Shown piece after piece: positions 45,454-54,343 of a DNA stretch of 64,000 nucleotides. A program made the position numbers and the translations under genes. Under the pieces are notes generated by a model that was not told the origin of the DNA, did not search any database, and was given only the letters and a program-made list of their open reading frames with translations. The stretch is from Achromobacter agilis (lineage in GTDB: Bacteria; Pseudomonadota; Gammaproteobacteria; Burkholderiales; Burkholderiaceae_B), in the NCBI RefSeq assembly GCF_900496965.1, contig NZ_UFQB01000004.1, positions 248,001 to 312,000 of the forward strand, given 5' to 3'. How positions within the stretch are numbered: position 1 is the first letter of the stretch; each line of letters opens with the position of its first letter.

Positions 45454-47529
45454 CTACTTCCTGGCCGGCGCCGGCGCCTTCGGGGGCTTGCGCATCTGCT
45501 CGAGCAGCGGGCCGCACGCGTTTTCGTCGGTGGTGCTGGGCGCGATCAGCGCCAGCAAGCCGGCCGCCGGGGTAAGCAGCACGCCCAGGGCCACCATCCC
45601 GGCGCCGCGCGCCGCCAGCGGCAATGCATGCACGCCCACGTCCGGCGAGCCGAAGGACCCCTGCACGTACAGCGGCGAACGCAGCGAGAAGATGCGAAAG
45701 CCCTTGCTGTCCGGCGTGATGTCCATATCCAGCGTCTCGTTCTTGAAGTCGGCCGTGCCGGTAATGCTGATCAGCGCGTTCTCGGTGTCGAACACGAAAA
45801 CGCGCGGCGTCATGACGCCCTGCTTCATCTGCAGGTCGGCGGCGCCGCAATTGATCTTCACTTCGTCATCGCCGAACAGCTTGGACATGACGTAATTGCC
45901 GACATTCAGCCCCGCGATCTCCATCAGGCTGCGGCTGATCACGCCGTCGTTGACCAGCATCTTCACGTCACCCGTGGCCGTGCCCAGGAGCGCGGCCACG
46001 GAGTTGCCCGTGCCGCTCACGGCCATGTCGCCGTTCAATTCGCCCAGCGTCTTCTGCATGGCGGGCGTCGCGGGAAAGAGCTGCTTGAGCCGCAGGCGGC
46101 GCGCGTGCAATTCCACGCGGCCGGTCAGGAGCGTACCGGCGCCGTCCAGGCGGATCGTGGAGTTGATGCTTCCGCCCGCCATCCCGAAGCGCAGCGGATC
46201 CAGGGTCAGCTTGCCGTCCTGCAGCAGCACGTGCACGGAGAGGTCCGACAGCGGCAGCTTGCTGGCGTGCACGATGCGGCCGGCCTCCAGCGATACGTCG
46301 GCGTCCATGTCGCGCCAGCGGTCCGTGCGGAACGCCTGGGTGGGCAGCACCTTGCCGCCCTTGGGTTTGGCCGGCGCATCCTTGGCCTTGTCCGTTTCCG
46401 CTCCCGCGACCTTGCCGGAGGGCACGCCGATCAGCGGCCCCAGATCGGCCATGCGCAACTGCTTGGACGACAGTTTGCCGGTCAGCTTGGGCCGGGGCGC
46501 ACCCAGGGCGAATGAAATGTCGCCGTGCAAGTCGCTGTTTCCAACCTTACCGTTGAACCCCTTGTAGTCGAACACGGCGCCGCCCGGATTGCGCAGCTTG
46601 GCGACCAGATGCCCGTCGGTGGAGTACGGAGGCGTATCCGGCAAGGTGACGCCGGTCAGCGGATACAGCTGGGCCATCGAGGCGCCGGACAGTTTCAGCC
46701 GCAGGTCGAGCGCCCCCAGGTTGACGGGGTCGGTCAAGGTGCCGGTGACCGCCGCGCGGGTCCCGCCGATCGTCACGTCCGCCTGCACCGGGAACGGTTG
46801 CCTGTCGTCCTGCAGGGCCAGCATGCCGCCGACCTTGCCTTCGCCCTTGGTGGCCAGGCCCTTGTACTTGCCCGCCACCTTCCAGCCGAACACGTAGTCG
46901 CGCGGCGCGGCCTTCGCGCCGTCTTCCTCCGCGAAGGCCGCGCCCGCCACGTCCGCGAACGGCACGGGCTTGCCCAGCGGATCCACCTGCACGGTCAGGT
47001 CCGCCTTGAGGATCTCGTCGACCAGCCCGACGCGGCCCTTGTCGAAACCGATTTCGTTGATATCGAGCACCCAGGGCGACGGCTCGCCGGTCTCGGGCAG
47101 CGTGAATTCCCAGTTCGCCCGGCCGTCCGCCAGCCGCTCCAGGTCGGCCGCCGGTTCGGTCAACTGGATCCGGCGGATGACCACGCGCTGGCGCAGCAGC
47201 GGCAACGGCGCGAGGCTGAACTCGCCGCGCTTGAGCGTAGCGAACTGGGGCGCCTTGGCCCAGGGCGCGTTGCCCACCGAGATATCGTTGGCGATGACGC
47301 GCGGCCAGGGCACCCAGGCCCGCCAGCCGCCCTCCTCCGGCTGCCGCGACCATTCGACGCTGAGGTCGCCGTTGATGGCGAACGGGCGGCCGATCGCGGC
47401 GCTGACCCGTTCGTTGAGCATGGGCTTGGCCCGATTCCAGTCGAAAGTGGCGATCCCCACCGCCAGCACCGCCACGAGGAGCACCGCTCCCCCTACAATC
47501 CCGATCGCTATTTTTCTTGAGCGCGTCAT
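45454..47529 (-). CDS. AsmA-family inner-membrane-anchored protein
   Basis: The 691-aa protein has one N-terminal membrane anchor (about 5-26: IAIGIVGGAVLLVAVLAVGI), then AsmA N-domain signatures (RPFAINGDLSVEWSRQPEEG; VRRIQL-like VVIRRIQLTEPAADL) and a long beta-rich periplasmic body. It ends in the AsmA C-terminal region with LVNDGVISRSLMEIAGLNVG and MKQGVMTPRVFVFDTENALI. AsmA-like proteins are thought to bridge the periplasm for phospholipid transport. I start at MTRSRKIAIG (47529), with AAGGA eight bases upstream; a frame to 47601 is longer. It converges with the diguanylate cyclase gene. Confidence 0.88.
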   Translation of the reverse strand: MTRSRKIAIGIVGGAVLLVAVLAVGIATFDWNRAKPMLNERVSAAIGRPFAINGDLSVEWSRQPEEGGWRAWVPWPRVIANDISVGNAPWAKAPQFATLKRGEFSLAPLPLLRQRVVIRRIQLTEPAADLERLADGRANWEFTLPETGEPSPWVLDINEIGFDKGRVGLVDEILKADLTVQVDPLGKPVPFADVAGAAFAEEDGAKAAPRDYVFGWKVAGKYKGLATKGEGKVGGMLALQDDRQPFPVQADVTIGGTRAAVTGTLTDPVNLGALDLRLKLSGASMAQLYPLTGVTLPDTPPYSTDGHLVAKLRNPGGAVFDYKGFNGKVGNSDLHGDISFALGAPRPKLTGKLSSKQLRMADLGPLIGVPSGKVAGAETDKAKDAPAKPKGGKVLPTQAFRTDRWRDMDADVSLEAGRIVHASKLPLSDLSVHVLLQDGKLTLDPLRFGMAGGSINSTIRLDGAGTLLTGRVELHARRLRLKQLFPATPAMQKTLGELNGDMAVSGTGNSVAALLGTATGDVKMLVNDGVISRSLMEIAGLNVGNYVMSKLFGDDEVKINCGAADLQMKQGVMTPRVFVFDTENALISITGTADFKNETLDMDITPDSKGFRIFSLRSPLYVQGSFGSPDVGVHALPLAARGAGMVALGVLLTPAAGLLALIAPSTTDENACGPLLEQMRKPPKAPAPARK

Positions 47530-47879
47530 GGTTATGATCCTTGCCATTGCGGCCGGCGTACCGCGGCCGGCCATCGCTACCCTTAAAGGGTATCGCGGCA
47601 CACCGTGCCGGCCGGGCGCGATGGCCCCATAATGTATGCGGATCTTTCCATGCCCATTCGCCCTGGCGGCGCCTTGCGGCGTGCCCCGCCCGGCGTTTTC
47701 TCAGCATGATGCGTGCCCGGCCGCGAGGCGGCCGGTTACAAAGCGAAATGGCTCCGTACGGCGAAATGCGGCAGGCACGCCGGCGCCGAGTGAATTTTCG
47801 ACGCCGGCACGGTTCAAATGGCCGGACGCGAAAGACAACCGGCCCGTCACGCCGGATTGCTGAATAACCTGGAGGCCCG
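47530..47879. other. 350-bp intergenic region with three inverted repeats
   Basis: No gene is supported here. Near the asmA end it holds GGCCGG/CCGGCC (47551-47572, 10-nt loop), the near-perfect palindrome ACCCTTAAAGGGT (47579-47591), and CGGCAC/GTGCCG (47596-47610, 3-nt loop). These lie in the promoter and leader zone of two divergent genes. A CATAAT -10-like element lies near 47627. The remainder up to the LTA-synthase-like start shows nothing I can name. Confidence 0.5.
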
Positions 47880-49805
47880 ATGCGGCATTCGACCTTGATT
47901 TTCGTGGTGGCGGCATTTGCGCTGCTGACGCTCAGCCGCCTGGCGCTGGCCACCTGGCAGTTCAAGCGGGTGCGCAATGCCGGAGGGCTGCTGCCATTGT
48001 TGCTGGGCGGGTTGCGCATCGACGCGCACCAGATCGCCGTGCTGGCGGCGCTGCCTGCCGTGCTGTCGCCGCTGCTGGGGCATTTCCCGCTGGCCGCGAC
48101 GCTGGCCGGCTACTGGTACCTGGCAGCATTCATCCTGCTGGCCTTCCTGGAAGTGGCCACACCGCCGTTCATCCTGGAATACGACAGCCGCCCCAACCGC
48201 CTCTTCGTCGAATACCTGAAGCATCCGCGCGAAGTCTCCGGCATGCTCTGGCGCGGCTACAAGACAGCGCTGGTGGGCGGCCTCGGCGTCCTGGCGCTTA
48301 TTGGCTGGGGAGCCTATGGCCTGTTCGGCGACGCCCGGCCGGACGCGCAGCTCGTCTGGTGGCAGATGCCGATCGCCAGCGTGGCGATCCTGGCGATCGT
48401 CATCCTGGCCATCCGCGGCACCCTCGGCCATCGCCCGATCAACCCGTCCTCGGTGGCCTATTCCTCGGACGGCATGCTCAACACCCTGGCGCTGAATTCG
48501 CTCTACAACGTCTTCTATGCGGTCTACAGCATGAAGAACGAGAAGTCCGCCTCGGCCGTCTACGGCGGCATGGACGACGACAAGATGCACGAGCTGGTGC
48601 TGGCGCGGGCCGGCCTGCCCGTTACCCCCCCCAATCCGGAGTACCCCAGCCTGCACCGCCAGCCGGCCAGCCGCCAGACGGCGCGGCCGCTCAACCTGGT
48701 CATCATTCTGGAGGAAAGCCTGGGCGCGCAGTACAGCGCCGGACTGGGCGGCGCCGACCTGACGCCGGAGCTGGACGCGCTGGCGCGCGACGCCTGGACG
48801 TTCACCCGCGCCTACGCCACGGGCACCCGCTCGGTGCGCGGCCTGGAGGCGGTGGTCACCGGCTTCCTGCCCACGCCCGCGCAGGCCGTGCTGAAACTGC
48901 CCCGGTCGCAGCGGGGCTTCTTTTCGCTGGCCGACCTGCTCGGCCGGCACGGCTACCATTCGCGCTTCATCTACGGCGGCGAATCGCACTTCGACAATAT
49001 GAAGGGTTTTTTCCTGGGTAACGGCTTCCGGGAAATCGTGGACCGCGCCGATTTCGTGGATCCGGCATTCGTCGGCACCTGGGGCGCCTCGGACGAAGAC
49101 ATGTTCAATCAGCTGGACCGGCTGCTGCGCGAAGATGCCGACCGGCCGACCTTCACGCTCGCCTTCAGCGTGTCGAACCATTCGCCGTGGGAATACCCCG
49201 CGGGCCGCATCCAGACCGATGGCAACCCAGCCACCGTGGAGAACACCGTCCGCTACGCCGACTGGGCGCTGGGCCGCTTCTTCGAGCGCGCCAAGGCCGC
49301 GCCCTACTGGGAGAACACTGTGTTCCTGATTGCCGCCGACCACGACTCCCGGGTCTTCGGCGCCAGCCTGGTGCCGGTACGGCACTTCCACATCCCCGCG
49401 GTGATCCTGGGCGCCGGCATCGAAGCGCGCCGCGACGACCGCCTGATCAGCCAGATCGACCTGCCGCCGACCCTGCTATCGCTGATCGGCGTGGACACCG
49501 AGCACCCGATGATCGGGCACGACCTGACCCGCAGCTCGCCCGGCCGGGCCATCATGCAGTACGACAACACCTACGGGTACCTGAAGGAAGACGAACTGCT
49601 GGTGCTGGCGCCCAACAAGACGCCGGTGCAGTACCGCTACACCGCGCCCGAAGACTACGCGCCCGCAACCCTGGACCCTGCCCTGGCCACCGAAGCGCTC
49701 GCGCATGCGCTGTGGCCCAGCTGGGCCTACCGGGAAGGACGCTATTGCCTGCCCGGAGCCGCCGTTGCGGACCCTACGAGCGGAACCGCTACGCCGGCCG
49801 CTTGA
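47880..49805 (+). CDS. LTA-synthase/phosphoglycerol-transferase-like membrane sulfatase-fold protein
   Basis: The 641-aa protein has five or so membrane spans (residues 1-185), then an alkaline-phosphatase-fold catalytic domain outside the membrane. Metal and catalytic features are the glutamates in NLVIILEESLGAQ, the nucleophile region AYATGTRSVRG (T314/T316), a conserved histidine in SNHSPWEYP, and the aspartate-histidine pair in IAADHDSRV. It belongs with LtaS/OpgB-type enzymes that move phosphoglycerol onto glycans. In a Gram-negative the acceptor is more likely a periplasmic glucan or LPS sugar than teichoic acid. Its 3' end overlaps the tag gene by 17 bases on the other strand. Confidence 0.82.
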   Translation: MRHSTLIFVVAAFALLTLSRLALATWQFKRVRNAGGLLPLLLGGLRIDAHQIAVLAALPAVLSPLLGHFPLAATLAGYWYLAAFILLAFLEVATPPFILEYDSRPNRLFVEYLKHPREVSGMLWRGYKTALVGGLGVLALIGWGAYGLFGDARPDAQLVWWQMPIASVAILAIVILAIRGTLGHRPINPSSVAYSSDGMLNTLALNSLYNVFYAVYSMKNEKSASAVYGGMDDDKMHELVLARAGLPVTPPNPEYPSLHRQPASRQTARPLNLVIILEESLGAQYSAGLGGADLTPELDALARDAWTFTRAYATGTRSVRGLEAVVTGFLPTPAQAVLKLPRSQRGFFSLADLLGRHGYHSRFIYGGESHFDNMKGFFLGNGFREIVDRADFVDPAFVGTWGASDEDMFNQLDRLLREDADRPTFTLAFSVSNHSPWEYPAGRIQTDGNPATVENTVRYADWALGRFFERAKAAPYWENTVFLIAADHDSRVFGASLVPVRHFHIPAVILGAGIEARRDDRLISQIDLPPTLLSLIGVDTEHPMIGHDLTRSSPGRAIMQYDNTYGYLKEDELLVLAPNKTPVQYRYTAPEDYAPATLDPALATEALAHALWPSWAYREGRYCLPGAAVADPTSGTATPAA

Positions 49806-50394
49806 ACACCTTGCGCGCTTTTTCGCTGGCGGCGCGGCAGTGGCAATCCGGGCTGTGATCGTTCACCATGCCAACGGACTGCATGAACGCATACACCGTG
49901 GTGGGGCCGACGAACTTCCAGCCCAGCTTCTTCAGCGCCTTGGACAGGGCCTCGGATTGCGCGGACGTTGACGCGCCATAGGTGGACGGCGCGCCGGGCG
50001 GAGCCTCGAAGCGCCACAGATAGGCGCCCAGCGAGCCTTCGCGCTGGATCATTTCCAGCGCCCGGGCCGCGTTGTTGACCATGGCTTCGATCTTGCCGCG
50101 ATGGCGCACGATGCCGACGTCGGCCAGAAGCGCCTGCACCTCTTTTTCGCCGAACCGCGCCACCTTGGCGGGATCGAAACCGGCAAAGCCGCGCCGGAAT
50201 GCGTCGCGCTTGGACAGGATGGTGCGCCAGCTCAGCCCGGACTGGAAACCCTCCAGGCAGAGCTGTTCGAACAGCGCCCGGTCGTCGGCTTCGGGGTAGC
50301 CCCATTCGGTATCGTGATAAGCCATGTACTCGGCGGACGTATCCACCCAGCCGCAGCGGGCGAGTCCGTCGGGGAATTCGGTCTTGGCGTTCAA
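49789..50394 (-). CDS. tag: DNA-3-methyladenine glycosylase I
   Basis: The 201-aa helix-hairpin-helix repair enzyme removes 3-methyladenine. The family zinc site is complete: a cysteine in RCGWV near the N-terminus, a histidine in YHDTEWGYP, and the histidine and cysteine in DHSPDCHC near the C-terminus. GFQSGLSWRTILSKRDAFRR holds the 3-methyladenine pocket. Length is normal. Its last 17 bases overlap the end of the convergent LTA-synthase-like gene. Confidence 0.95.
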   Translation of the reverse strand: MNAKTEFPDGLARCGWVDTSAEYMAYHDTEWGYPEADDRALFEQLCLEGFQSGLSWRTILSKRDAFRRGFAGFDPAKVARFGEKEVQALLADVGIVRHRGKIEAMVNNAARALEMIQREGSLGAYLWRFEAPPGAPSTYGASTSAQSEALSKALKKLGWKFVGPTTVYAFMQSVGMVNDHSPDCHCRAASEKARKVFKRPA

Positions 50395-50610
50395 TTCAGG
50401 CTCCTGGGCCGCAATCGGGTGATCGATGCTACCCCAGCAACGTCCCCGAAAAAAGATAGGGCAGCCGAAAAAAATCCATAGCGGCCGCGATACCTATCCA
50501 GCTACTATTTGCGGCCCTGATCCCGCGCCGGCCCTGACCGCGCGCTCCGGCGCCTCTTGGGGCTTTGCGTACCTGCCGGGGCTGGACAGGTTTTCGCACA
50601 GCCGCGCGCC

Positions 50611-51072
50611 ATGTCCCTGCTCGTCTCTTCTCTCGTCACCTTCGTCTCGCCCGCCGTCCTGGCAGGAGACGACCCGGCAGCCAACCCCTGCCTGGATTGC
50701 GGAGCATGCTGTTCGCACTTCCGGGTGTCGTTCTATTGCGGCGAACTGGCGGGCGAAAACGGCGGCCACGTGCCCGTGGAACTCGTCACCCAGCTGAGCC
50801 CGCTGCGGGCCTGCATGAAAGGCACCGAAACCGGCGGCGGCCGCTGCATCTCGCTGCGGGGAGAGCTCGGCCGGCCCGGCATCCACTGCGCCATCTACGA
50901 CAACCGTCCGACACCTTGCCGGGACTTCGACATCTGGATGCCCGACGGCTCGCCCAACCCCGATTGCCAGCGCCTGCGGCTGCGCCTGGGGCTGGCGCCG
51001 GTGCCGCCGCGCCCGGACGCCGAGAACGACCCGCAAGGCCCGATGCATCCCAATCAGCCGGCCGCGGCCTGA
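50611..51072 (+). CDS. YkgJ-family cysteine cluster protein
   Basis: The 153-aa protein has the cluster CLDCGACC near residue 29, a second group around GGGRCISL, then C in IHCAIYDNRPTPCRDF, the pattern of the YkgJ (zinc- or iron-chelating) family. Function is unknown to me. An upstream in-frame ATG (50557) exists; I use 50611. The family usually begins close to the CxxCGxCC motif, so a later start (no ATG, codon choice open) is possible and the hydrophobic leader here may be translated or not. Confidence 0.72.
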   Translation: MSLLVSSLVTFVSPAVLAGDDPAANPCLDCGACCSHFRVSFYCGELAGENGGHVPVELVTQLSPLRACMKGTETGGGRCISLRGELGRPGIHCAIYDNRPTPCRDFDIWMPDGSPNPDCQRLRLRLGLAPVPPRPDAENDPQGPMHPNQPAAA

Positions 51073-51212
51073 CCCGTCCGCGCAGACAACGCAGGACTGA
51101 AGCAGGTCTTCCCCGACGCTGCCCTGCCCTGGCGTCATGCCAGGCAAGTGGCTTGGGGCGATGTGTGAAACTGCCGGAACACCCTGAAAAACCGTAAAAC
51201 CGGCAGCGTGCG

Positions 51213-51992
51213 TTATCCGCGCCCCGCCAGGTAGCGGGTGGGCGTGGCGCCGAACGCCGCCCGGAAGCTGCCGATGAACGCGCTGGTGCTCTCGTACCCC
51301 ACCGACAGCCCGGCCTCGGTGACCGAGCCGCCGCGGCACAGCAGTTCCAGGGCACGCAGGAGGCGGGCCTGCTGGCGCCATTGCCCCAGCGTCACCCCCG
51401 TTTCTTGGCGGAACCGGCGCATCAGCGTGCGTGAGGACATATTGAGCCGTTGCGCCCATTCATCGATACCCGCGGTGTCGTCCGGCGTATCCAGCAGCGT
51501 GTGAGCCAGGTCCTGCAGGCGCGGATCGGCCGGCATGGGCAGGAGCACCGGCTCGTGTTCACGGTGCTTGAGTTCTTCCAGCAGCACGTCGAACAGCTGC
51601 GCTTGGTAGGCCGGCGGCACCGCCTCCGCGCCTGCCCCCGTGAAGCGGTCGATCAGGGCCTCGATCAGCTTGGACGACGGCCAGGACCGGCAGATGTCCG
51701 GCAAACGCCCGCAGACGTCCTGCCGCACGTACAGGAACGATCCGCGCGCCTCGCCGAACCACCGGGCCGCGTGCTGCACGCCGGGCGGAATCCAGCCCAG
51801 GCTGCCCGGCATCACCGTCCAGACCTCAGTGCCCGCCTGCACCACCACCAGCCCCTCGTGGACCAGCACCAGCATGCCCTCTTCATGGACATGCAAGGGC
51901 ACGGCGATGCCTTTGGATTCGCGGCGTCCCTGGACGCTGAAAGGCGTCAGCAGGACGTCCGGCACGACGGGAGCGATGGCCACATGAAACAT
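51213..51992 (-). CDS. AraC-family transcriptional regulator with N-terminal cupin
   Basis: The 259-aa regulator has a cupin sensor domain (about 30-100: PLHVHEEGMLVLVHEGLVVV, PPGVQHAARWF) and two C-terminal helix-turn-helix motifs (about 165-259: GIDEWAQRLNMSSRTLMRRF and VTEAGLSVGYESTSAFIGSF). It resembles the group that senses small aromatics or metals. It is divergent from the Fur-like gene, with the Fur-box-like site between them. Confidence 0.88.
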   Translation of the reverse strand: MFHVAIAPVVPDVLLTPFSVQGRRESKGIAVPLHVHEEGMLVLVHEGLVVVQAGTEVWTVMPGSLGWIPPGVQHAARWFGEARGSFLYVRQDVCGRLPDICRSWPSSKLIEALIDRFTGAGAEAVPPAYQAQLFDVLLEELKHREHEPVLLPMPADPRLQDLAHTLLDTPDDTAGIDEWAQRLNMSSRTLMRRFRQETGVTLGQWRQQARLLRALELLCRGGSVTEAGLSVGYESTSAFIGSFRAAFGATPTRYLAGRG

Positions 51993-52044
51993 GGTTGGCA
52001 GGTTTGAGCTACTGATTGACGGTTTCCGAGAAGCGGAGCTTTTT

Positions 52045-52063
52045 GAAAATGTACATCATTCTC
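52045..52063. promoter_or_regulatory. Fur-box-like 19-bp site
   Basis: GAAAATGTACATCATTCTC matches the Fur consensus GATAATGATAATCATTATC at 14 of 19 positions by direct comparison. It lies 34 bases upstream of the Fur-family gene and 52 bases from the divergent AraC gene. Autoregulation of the Fur-like gene is the likely use. Confidence 0.6.
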
Positions 52064-52097
52064 ATCAGAGCCTCAGCCCCCCTGACGGAGAAACATC

Positions 52098-52538
52098 ATG
52101 GATCACTCACTGTTGCGCCATGCCGGCATCAAGGCCACCTTCCCCCGGATGAAGATCCTCGACATCTTCTACCAGCATGCGGGCCTGCACATGAGCGCGG
52201 CGGACGTCTACCGCAGTCTCATTTCGGACCGCAGCAATATCGGCCTGGCCACGGTCTATCGCGTCATTACACAACTTGAAGGCATCGGCCTGCTCAAACG
52301 AACTCAGCTCGACGCGCACACCACCGTGTACGAGCTCAACGACAAAGGACACCACGACCACCTGGTCTGCACGCATTGCGGGCGGATCCTGGAGTCCAGC
52401 GATCCCGCCATGGCGCAACTGGTCAGGAAGATCGCCAAGCGCAGCGGCTTCCTGCTGGATTCCTACAGCCTGGTGCTCTACGGCGGCTGCGGCTGCCGGC
52501 AAGGCGCGCCTACCCCCTCTCACGGAGAATTCGAATGA
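52098..52538 (+). CDS. Fur-family metalloregulator
   Basis: The 146-aa protein has the Fur DNA-binding winged helix (MSAADVYRSLISDRSNIGLATVYRVI) and the dimerisation domain with HHDHLVCTHCGRI, where the metal site H-residues and CxxC lie. It ends with a GGCGCRQ cysteine cluster. HHDHLVC and the cysteine pair fit Fur itself more than Zur or PerR, but it is short at the C-terminus and lacks the usual Fur histidine tail, so it may be a second copy. A Fur-box-like site precedes it. The next gene overlaps its stop by ATGA. Confidence 0.88.
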   Translation: MDHSLLRHAGIKATFPRMKILDIFYQHAGLHMSAADVYRSLISDRSNIGLATVYRVITQLEGIGLLKRTQLDAHTTVYELNDKGHHDHLVCTHCGRILESSDPAMAQLVRKIAKRSGFLLDSYSLVLYGGCGCRQGAPTPSHGEFE

Positions 52539-52954
52539 ACCGCGAACACTTTTTCTTCCACGACCTGTCCCAGTTTCCCATCGTCACCGCCCGGCATGGC
52601 GGCGCGCCCGAAGGCTACTCGGCCACCTGGATACGCGAAATGGAAATGCTGGTGGAAAATCCCCAGTCTTTCGTCATGGTCGTGCCCGACATGCGGCAAG
52701 AAGCCGGCCATGCCGACCGCAAGGCCATGATCGAGTGGCAGACAGCCAATATGCCGCGCCTGAAGGCCCGCTGCCGGGCGTTCATCGCGGTGGAAGGCGA
52801 CGCGGACGCGCTGGACAAGATGCGCAAGCGCGGCGAGAAGATGACGCGCACGTTCGGCGTGCCTTTCCTGGCGGTCGCGACCACCGGCCAGGCGACGCAA
52901 TGCGCCCGTGAATTGCTGGGCCAGGCCGGGCCGGGCGGCTTCGTCGTGAATTAG
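52535..52954 (+). CDS. Small cytoplasmic protein coupled to the Fur-like gene, unknown function
   Basis: The 139-aa product opens MNREHFFFHDLSQFPIVTAR and continues as an alpha/beta protein with no signal peptide or metal motif. I do not recognise the family. The start overlaps the fur-like stop (ATGA) with GGAGA seven bases ahead, so it is translated from the regulator's transcript and should follow the same iron or metal control. Confidence 0.72.
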   Translation: MNREHFFFHDLSQFPIVTARHGGAPEGYSATWIREMEMLVENPQSFVMVVPDMRQEAGHADRKAMIEWQTANMPRLKARCRAFIAVEGDADALDKMRKRGEKMTRTFGVPFLAVATTGQATQCARELLGQAGPGGFVVN

Positions 52955-53101
52955 GCGTCGGCGTATCCGCGGCGCCGCCCGCGGCCTCATTTCCCGGATC
53001 GATCGGCTTAAGAGTTCGCGCGCCGCGCCGTTGTTCATGACAGGGCGCCGGCATTCGCGGCGTCCGCGTTCCCGCCAACCCGTAGATGAGCCGCCAGCCG
53101 C

Positions 53102-53389
53102 ATGAACCGTGCCCTCGCTTGTATATTCTGCCGATCGACGCTCGCCCAAGGCGCGCCGCTGCTCGAGAAAAACGGCGCGGCCATCTGCAAGGGCTGTGTC
53201 GACAGCTTCTCGGCCCTGTTCGCCGAACGCGCCTGGGTCATGGCGGCAAGCCTCGAAGAGCAGCTGGACGTGCTGCTGGAGGAAAGCCAGCGCGCCCTCG
53301 CACACAGCGAATCCCTGTCCGAACGCGCCCGAAGCTGCGGCCTGAGCCTGAACGAACTGTCGGCCATGCCGGCGCGCAGGCTGTCCTGA
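53102..53389 (+). CDS. Small protein with ClpX-like zinc-binding CxxC pair
   Basis: The 95-aa product has CIFC at 7-10 and CKGC near 29, spaced like the N-terminal zinc-binding domain of ClpX, followed by a helical tail (FSALFAERAWVMAASLEEQL). There is no ATPase part. No neighbouring gene suggests a job. It could be an adaptor-like or regulatory zinc protein; the coding call rests on the conserved cysteine spacing and good codon use. Confidence 0.5.
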   Translation: MNRALACIFCRSTLAQGAPLLEKNGAAICKGCVDSFSALFAERAWVMAASLEEQLDVLLEESQRALAHSESLSERARSCGLSLNELSAMPARRLS

Positions 53390-53396
53390 GCGGCGC

Positions 53397-54308
53397 TCAG
53401 TGCGGCACGATGTTCCGCTGCGCCGCGGCTTCGGCGACGAAGGCATCCAGCAATCGCTGGGCCGGCACGGTCAATGGCGTGTCGGCCCGGTACAGCGCGT
53501 GGATGGTGGTGCTGCCCAGCGTGTCGGCAATCGGCAGTTCGATCAGGTCCATGGCAGGGCCATAGCGCTCGAAGAAGCCCTTGGGCATGATGCCAACCAC
53601 GTCCAGCCTGGGCATCAGCGCCAGCAACGTGGCAAAAGACTCGCATTCGAGCCGCACCTGCGGACTGCGCTCCCCCGAGGGGTCGAAGCGCAGGTTGCGC
53701 GGATCGCCTGGGCCGCCCGCCGGGCCGGTCAATACCCAGTCGGCGTCAACCAGCTTCGCGAGCTTCTTCGCGCGCGCCAGCGGATGGCTGCGCCGCGCGG
53801 CGATGACGATATCGCTGTCGAATAGCGGCTGCACCAGCAGGTCCCGCCCCGCGCCGCCCGTCGGCAAAGGCCCCAGGGCCAGGTCCAGTTCTCCGGCGCG
53901 CACCTGTTCCAGCGCGCGCGGATAAAGCGTGTCGCGCACACACAGCCTGACCTGCGGCCACCTGACGCCGAAACGCTCTACCGCACCCGGCGCAAGCAGG
54001 ATCGCGGCCACGGGGGAGACTCCGACCGTCACCTGCGCCTCGGCGTGCCGCAAGTGCCAGGCCACCTCCTCTCGTCCGCGCTCCAGTTCGCGCATCGCAG
54101 TGCCGGCCCGAGCCGCCAGCAATTCGCCTGCGGACGTCAACCGCACCCCCTTGGGCATGCGCAGCACAAGCGCCGTGCCGAATTCATCTTCCAGCTGACG
54201 CAAGGCCTTGGTCAGGGCTGGCTGCGTGACGTTCAGGATCTGCGCCGAAGCGCGCAGGCTGCCGGTTTGGGCGATGGCCAACAGCAGATGGAGGTGTTGC
54301 AGGCGCAT
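53397..54308 (-). CDS. LysR-family regulator of the sulfatase cluster
   Basis: The 303-aa protein has the LysR winged helix at 5-60 (SLRASAQILNVTQPALTKAL) and a type 2 periplasmic-binding-fold effector domain. I start at MRLQHLHLL (54308); a frame to 54464 is longer but lacks LysR features. It is divergent from the sulfatase gene, so it likely controls the sulfatase-cupin-MFS-esterase operon. Confidence 0.9.
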   Translation of the reverse strand: MRLQHLHLLLAIAQTGSLRASAQILNVTQPALTKALRQLEDEFGTALVLRMPKGVRLTSAGELLAARAGTAMRELERGREEVAWHLRHAEAQVTVGVSPVAAILLAPGAVERFGVRWPQVRLCVRDTLYPRALEQVRAGELDLALGPLPTGGAGRDLLVQPLFDSDIVIAARRSHPLARAKKLAKLVDADWVLTGPAGGPGDPRNLRFDPSGERSPQVRLECESFATLLALMPRLDVVGIMPKGFFERYGPAMDLIELPIADTLGSTTIHALYRADTPLTVPAQRLLDAFVAEAAAQRNIVPH

Positions 54309-54328
54309 GGACGGTCTCCGCGGAAGCG

Positions 54329-54343
54329 ATAACCCATGGTAAT
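54329..54343. promoter_or_regulatory. Candidate LysR box, ATAACC-CAT-GGTAAT
   Basis: This 15-base imperfect inverted repeat (arms match at 5 of 6 positions) fits the T-N11-A LysR pattern and lies 20 bases upstream of the LysR start, in the 150-bp divergent region before the sulfatase gene. Confidence 0.35.

Noticed and set aside
43706..45850. 714-codon minus-strand frame opposite the diguanylate cyclase
   Set aside because: The plus-strand GGEEF and I-site motifs fix the coding strand; the antisense product has biased composition and no family.
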